Source: JBLKSS01 sp047607725 (lineage in GTDB: Bacteria > Pseudomonadota > Gammaproteobacteria > Enterobacterales > Enterobacteriaceae). Taken from it: DNA of 8,903 nucleotides. Numbering within the stretch: position 1 is the first letter of the stretch; every line of letters starts with the position of its first letter. The translations under genes and the position numbers were made by a program. This document shows, in pieces, positions 6,212 through 8,903 of the stretch. Under the pieces are notes generated by a model. That model saw only the letters and a program-made list of their open reading frames with translations. It was not told the DNA's origin and made no database searches. The DNA lies in contig NZ_JBLKSS010000059.1 in NCBI RefSeq assembly GCF_047607725.1, positions 1 through 8,903 on the forward strand. Reading direction: 5' to 3'.

Positions 6212-6439
6212 ATGGAAACAACGGTTTTTCTCAGTAACCGTAGCCAGGCAGTACGATTGCCAAAGGCTGTGGCACTACCCAAAGATGTAAAACGCGTGGA
6301 AGTGATTGCTGTCGGCCGTACCCGCATCATTATTCCTGTGGGGGAGCGTTGGGACAGCTGGTTCGATGGGGATGACGTCAGCGCTGATTTTATGACTGCA
6401 CGCGAGCAGCCACCGGAACAAGAGCGTGAGACGTTTTGA
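6212..6439 (+). CDS. vapB: VapB/MvpA-type antitoxin
   Basis: This antitoxin binds and neutralises the VapC nuclease and, with it, represses the operon. The 75-aa product starts METTVFLSNRSQAVRLPKAV, the N-terminal AbrB/SpoVT-like swapped-hairpin DNA-binding domain of the MvpA/VagC/VapB subfamily of enterobacterial plasmids. The C-terminal half (WDSWFDGDDVSADFM, then REQPPEQERE) is the flexible toxin-binding part. AGAGG lies six bases before ATG 6212. Its TGA overlaps the toxin ATG, giving coupled translation. The full length matches the family and no defect is seen. The operon lies between and antisense to the traD and traI relics, inside the traI upstream region. Confidence 0.95.
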   Translation: METTVFLSNRSQAVRLPKAVALPKDVKRVEVIAVGRTRIIIPVGERWDSWFDGDDVSADFMTAREQPPEQERETF

Positions 6440-6837
6440 TGCTGAAATATATGCTGGACACAAACATTTGCATCTACACTATCAAAAACAAACCAACACA
6501 GGTCAAAGACCGCTTTAATCTCAATGCATCCCGCCTGTGCATCAGTACTGTCACCCTGATGGAACTGATATACGGCGCGGAAAAAAGTCTGTCTCCAGAG
6601 CGTAATCTCACCATTATAGAAGGCTTCGTCGCCCATCTTGAAGTATTGAACTATGACACGCTTGCAGCCGCCCACAGCGGTCACATCCAAGCGGAACTGG
6701 CAAAGCAAGGCAGTCCAATCGGACCCTTTGACCTGATGATTGCCGGACATGCGCGTAGCAGAGGATTGGCAATTGTTACCAACAATACACGGGAATTTGA
6801 GCGGGTTGACGGTCTTCGACTCGAAGACTGGTGCTGA
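6439..6837 (+). CDS. vapC: VapC/MvpT-type PIN-domain toxin
   Basis: VapC toxins of this enterobacterial group are Mg-dependent RNases that cut initiator tRNA in the anticodon stem-loop. The product has 132 aa from ATG 6439, which overlaps the vapB stop as TGATG; a TTG three bases earlier is open but unneeded. PIN-domain acidic residues are present: D7 in MLDTN, E42 in LMELIYGAE and D98 in GPFDLMIAGHA. They are followed by VTNNTREFERV near residue 113-123, which supplies the C-terminal acidic and polar positions. Length and motifs match active family members. It ends eight bases from the converging traD end, and no obvious terminator hairpin separates them. It is presumed active and kept in check by VapB; the tRNA target is known for the family, not shown here. 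Confidence 0.95.
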   Translation: MLKYMLDTNICIYTIKNKPTQVKDRFNLNASRLCISTVTLMELIYGAEKSLSPERNLTIIEGFVAHLEVLNYDTLAAAHSGHIQAELAKQGSPIGPFDLMIAGHARSRGLAIVTNNTREFERVDGLRLEDWC

Positions 6838-6845
6838 TTCTATCA

Positions 6846-8840
6846 TCAGAAATCATCCCCCGGCTCGCCCTGTGCAACCTCATCCCGTTCACGGCGTCGA
6901 TGTCCCGGATTGATATTCACCTCTTCCCGGCGCTGCATCGCCTGCTGATGCCGCTTATCCTGCTCTGATTGCCAGGCTTCGTATTGCGCCATGTCCACCA
7001 CTTCCCCCTCAGCACTGATACCCGGCGGTGAATCATGCTGTTCGGCGTCATCGGCTTTCTCGGGGCGCACCGACGCTAATTCGCGCTCACGCCCACCCCC
7101 GGCATTGCCCGAGGCCGCCGTCGTCTGTGTGGTCGATACCGTCGGCTTTTTGGCGGCAACCTCACCGGCTGTCGCGATGGGCGCTAGCGCCTGTTCAGCA
7201 ACCGGTGGTGGTGCCTCGTCATCAACACCCCCATTGCCCACAAACAGCGCCGCAAGGTTGCCAACCTCTTTCTCACGCTGCGCCAGCGCACTTGTCAGCC
7301 GCTCATCGGCCTGACGGTCAATGGCCCGTTCGATATACGCCGGGGCAACCGGTTGGCTTTTTTCGTACTTCAGTGTCAGCTTCACCGCCGGATACGGCCC
7401 CGGCAAGGTGGCGTAACAGCACAAATCCGGCAACATCTGGATATCGCTGTAGCTCACCAGCTGCATGCGTTCCAAATCCTTGCCAACGGACACCCCGTCC
7501 CGGACCGAATCGGCACCGTAGGAATACTGCTCTGATGCCTTCCGGTACTCTTTTTCACCGACTTCCCCCGCCGCGAACTCTGCCCCCACCCGATCCGGTA
7601 CGCTGAAAAGAAAACGGGTACGCAGTACCCCGAACAGGGTCGCCGCCGCCTTGACGCCATAAATATCTTCCAGCTGGGAATACGTCTGGAAGCCCAGCGC
7701 GAAACATCCGCCGAACTTGCGCGCCTCCGGCACGATGGACACCAGGTCGGGCAGCTTGTGCAGGGTGGGAATTTCGTCGGCGAAAATCCAGACGCGGCGA
7801 TCTGGGTTTTCGCCCATCGACAACAGGCTATGCGAAGCCATTGACAGCCACATGGAGATCAGCGGTTTGAGCGCTTTATGACTGGCAGCGTCAGAGGTCA
7901 GAAACAGCCAGCCATTTTTCCCGCTGTCCTTCACTCTCCGCATCCAGTCACGAACAGTGAAAGGCACCCCCTGTTTCTCTATGCCCTGCAGGTAACGCAG
8001 CGCCTTGGCATAGTTGGTGAGCACCGAACGGATAGAGATGGCGGTTTTTTCGATTTTGCCATCAACCAGGTTGGCGGCCGGCGTGCCCTCCAGGTAAGCG
8101 CGCAGACGCGACAGGTCGATGGACAACAACGTGTTGAGCAACTTGGCATAACTGCGGGCGGGGTCATTACGCATCCGGTAGGCGGCTTCAACAAAGATGG
8201 TACGGGCTGATCCCTGCCAGAACGGATCGTCACCGTTGCCCATCGGAATCAGAATATCGGCGGCGTTCTCAAAATCCGGCAGCGTCAGGCACTCAGACCA
8301 CAGGTCCCAGGCCACGCAGCGCGCATCCAGCGGGTTAAGGATCAGGTCATGCTGCGGATCGTAGTAGTCCTTGACGAAATCGCAGGACTTGTCGAACACA
8401 ATGACCATATCGCCGCGTTTGCGCGCATAGTTCATCAGTTTGCGATACAGCCGCGATTTCCCCGTACCGACACTGCCCATGATGCAGAAATTTTTCACTT
8501 CACTATTTTTTATAAGCGGCAAGCCGTCGATACGAATATCCGAGGCCATGCCATTGCGCCGGAGCATTTTAGCCACCACCGCCGGGTTATCCGTCAGGGT
8601 ACGCCCGCCGGTGACCTCGTCTTCACTCTGCTGGCGGCCCTGACGCCCCAATACCCAGACCGCCAAAATCCCGCCCACCACGCCGGCGGCGAACAGCGCC
8701 TCACGCCATACCAGTTGCCCGCAGTAGACCACGTAGCGGTCGACTAGCACCTGCTGCGTGGTATAAACGTAAGCGCCCCGTGGAGGACGTCTTGAATTAT
8801 TGGTGGGTTTGTTGTATGGCCCGGTAAGAATATGTTCCAC
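6846..8840 (-). CDS. traD: TraD coupling protein, N-terminally truncated and fused to an element end
   Basis: TraD is the inner-membrane ATPase that links the relaxosome to the type IV secretion channel. Native sequence runs from 8768 to TGA 6848-6846 without a stop. The open frame extends to a GTG at 8840 inside the IS66-type end, adding 24 foreign residues (MEHILTGPYN...) with no ribosome site. Compared with F TraD (about 717 aa), roughly the first 95 residues are lost, including the first membrane helix; one helix remains (about 48-65, LFAAGVVGGILAVWVLG). Walker A GSVGTGKS is at 122-129 and Walker B VWIFADE at 350-356, followed by LPDLVSIVPEARKFGG and SEQYSYGADSVRDGVS, as in F TraD. The tail ends EPGDDF, as in the TraM-binding end of F TraD. 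Without its N-terminus it is probably non-functional although the ATPase domain is intact. Confidence 0.9.
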   Translation of the reverse strand: MEHILTGPYNKPTNNSRRPPRGAYVYTTQQVLVDRYVVYCGQLVWREALFAAGVVGGILAVWVLGRQGRQQSEDEVTGGRTLTDNPAVVAKMLRRNGMASDIRIDGLPLIKNSEVKNFCIMGSVGTGKSRLYRKLMNYARKRGDMVIVFDKSCDFVKDYYDPQHDLILNPLDARCVAWDLWSECLTLPDFENAADILIPMGNGDDPFWQGSARTIFVEAAYRMRNDPARSYAKLLNTLLSIDLSRLRAYLEGTPAANLVDGKIEKTAISIRSVLTNYAKALRYLQGIEKQGVPFTVRDWMRRVKDSGKNGWLFLTSDAASHKALKPLISMWLSMASHSLLSMGENPDRRVWIFADEIPTLHKLPDLVSIVPEARKFGGCFALGFQTYSQLEDIYGVKAAATLFGVLRTRFLFSVPDRVGAEFAAGEVGEKEYRKASEQYSYGADSVRDGVSVGKDLERMQLVSYSDIQMLPDLCCYATLPGPYPAVKLTLKYEKSQPVAPAYIERAIDRQADERLTSALAQREKEVGNLAALFVGNGGVDDEAPPPVAEQALAPIATAGEVAAKKPTVSTTQTTAASGNAGGGRERELASVRPEKADDAEQHDSPPGISAEGEVVDMAQYEAWQSEQDKRHQQAMQRREEVNINPGHRRRERDEVAQGEPGDDF

Positions 8841-8903
8841 TACGATGCCTAGTGAACCCGCATCCTATAAGGGACGGCTGTCAGATCATGGATAATCCGG
8901 CGA
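8769..8903 (-). mobile_element. Second IS66-type MITE end, cut by the window edge
   Basis: This is the inverted copy of positions 5255-5389, starting GTAAGCGC at 8769, with two mismatches (8848 and 8882). Similarity begins abruptly at the traD junction. The remainder of the copy lies beyond the window, so it cannot be told whether it is another 338-bp element or a longer IS66 member. Confidence 0.7.

Noticed and set aside
6097..6846. 249-aa minus-strand frame across vapBC
   Set aside because: It is the antisense of the clear vapB and vapC genes and has no family-like content.
1..8903. CRISPR arrays, tRNA or rRNA genes
   Set aside because: No regularly spaced short repeats, tRNA cloverleaf or rRNA-like segment was seen on either strand.

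Overview
The window looks like accessory DNA of an enterobacterial genome. The tra genes are close to those of F-type plasmids, the toxin-antitoxin pair is of the enterobacterial MvpAT/VapBC type, and the prophage genes are Mu-like. The mix of insertion-sequence ends, broken genes and collapsed repeats resembles a decaying genome rich in mobile DNA, such as a Sodalis-like insect symbiont. The genus is inference only.

Positions 1-4654 hold the left (early) arm of a Mu-like transposable prophage, mostly on the minus strand. A 166-aa CI-type repressor reads rightward. Facing it across a palindromic operator region is a leftward early operon: ner, transposase A, target-DNA activator B, a small unknown gene, a 63-codon gene broken by an in-frame TAG, and the start of a DUF3164 gene that runs off the left edge. 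Ambiguous bases occur only from 478 to 3766. In the B stretch I resolved they fall mainly in third codon positions, as expected for a consensus of several diverged but functional prophage copies. The prophage left end should lie just right of the repressor; a candidate is near 4796.

Positions 4797-5051 carry only a possible AlpA-like regulator remnant. Positions 5052-5389 form a 338-bp element without a gene. It has 50-bp inverted ends starting GTAAGCG, the usual start of IS66-family ends, and looks like an IS66-derived MITE. A second copy in the opposite orientation begins at 8769 and runs off the right edge.

Between these two copies (5390-8768) lies a relic of an F-like transfer region on the minus strand. 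The coupling-protein gene traD has lost its 5' end at one element. The relaxase gene traI is cut after about 236 codons at the other and also carries a nonsense codon. Between traD and traI, on the opposite strand, sits an intact vapBC (mvpAT-like) toxin-antitoxin operon with its own good promoter. It is the only apparently complete functional module in the relic. The best candidates for something unusual are this element-bounded tra/vapBC cassette and the element that bounds it.
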